Assembly (NCBI RefSeq): GCF_003853645.1
Contig: NZ_QTPO01000003.1
Coordinates: 124,001-188,000 of the forward strand
Source: Burkholderia sp. Bp9143
GTDB lineage: Bacteria > Pseudomonadota > Gammaproteobacteria > Burkholderiales > Burkholderiaceae
DNA: 64,000 nucleotides
Direction of reading: 5' to 3'
In this document: in pieces, positions 63,950 through 64,000 of the stretch
Layout: the number at the start of each line of letters is the position of its first letter
Numbering within the stretch: the stretch's first letter is position 1
The notes under the pieces: generated by a model
The model's database searches: none
What the model was told of the DNA's origin: nothing
The model's input: only the letters and a program-made list of their open reading frames with translations
Translations under genes and position numbers: made by a program

Positions 63950-63970
63950 CGCGTAACGCGTAACGCGTAA
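63943..63970 (+). repeat. Four tandem copies of CGCGTAA at the end of the PGDYG gene
   Basis: CGCGTAA x4, the first copy containing the stop codon of the preceding gene. Because 7 is not a multiple of 3, successive TAAs fall in all three frames and so form a stop in every forward frame. Confidence 0.95.
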
Positions 63971-64000
63971 CACGCTATGCGCCGGCATCGCGCCGGCGCG

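Noticed and set aside
1-64000. tRNA, rRNA or CRISPR arrays
   Set aside because: No T-loop/acceptor pattern, rRNA core sequence or regularly spaced repeat was seen on either strand.

Overview
The window is about two-thirds G+C, very gene-dense, and uses G/C at third codon positions throughout. The gene families (CobN with a ChlI/ChlD-type chelatase, tandem DUF4148 proteins, a Burkholderia-type trimeric porin, OhrR/Ohr, many LysR and MarR regulators and MFS carriers) point to a Burkholderia, most likely of the B. cepacia complex. This is inference from gene content; no rRNA is present to test it. No rRNA, tRNA or CRISPR array was seen.

Positions 1-18,011 hold a cobalamin (vitamin B12) locus. 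On the + strand are the 3' part of cobW, then cobN and a chlI/chlD gene. The chlI/chlD gene is split by a strong programmed -1 frameshift signal: A_AAA_AAA at 5727-5733, a stop codon, then a nested hairpin. One gene can thus supply both the small ATPase subunit and the larger VWA-containing subunit of the cobalt chelatase. After five small unrelated genes (6483-8848) come two divergent cob operons. The minus operon (cobG-cobH-cobI-cbiG/cobJ fusion) sits behind a clear cobalamin riboswitch at 13803-13969. The plus operon is cobL-cbiD-cobK-cobM. Aerobic-route genes (cobG, cobK, cobL, cobN) are mixed with anaerobic-type cbiD and cbiG, and no cobF is seen. The genes mostly overlap by ATGA or TGATG, implying translational coupling.

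Positions 18,100-31,400 carry an MFS carrier/MarR pair with twin operators, a nu-class-like glutathione transferase, a porin, a large MalT-like LuxR regulator, a universal-stress/hemerythrin-like protein preceded by a tiny ORF with a strong ribosome-binding site, and a co-directional catabolic set (quinone reductase, TauD-type dioxygenase, BKACE-type enzyme, MFS carrier, RBBP9-type hydrolase).

Positions 31,685-35,822 encode a complete polyamine-type ABC importer. Next come a lipoprotein, a small membrane protein, a 2-hydroxyacid dehydrogenase, and an acyl-CoA set (CaiB/BaiF transferase, HMG-CoA-lyase-like enzyme, VOC protein, hydrolase, LysR, MFS).

Positions 45,137-53,814 hold an SGNH hydrolase, a nitronate monooxygenase, a GFA protein, and an organic-hydroperoxide module (ohrR, GNAT, two DUF4148 proteins, ohr) marked by four matching ATCGC-NN-GCGAT boxes. 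A RidA protein, a LysR regulator and an SDR that lacks its catalytic tyrosine follow. A decayed insertion sequence in A+T-richer DNA lies at about 53.9-55.3 kb. The right end carries a YbaK-type deacylase, a cysteine-synthase-like enzyme, an adenosine-specific kinase family protein, YciI, CorA, an orphan CydX-like peptide overlapping a P-loop kinase, a saccharopine-dehydrogenase-like enzyme with its terminator and an Lrp regulator, a Spy-like protein and a PGDYG-domain protein.
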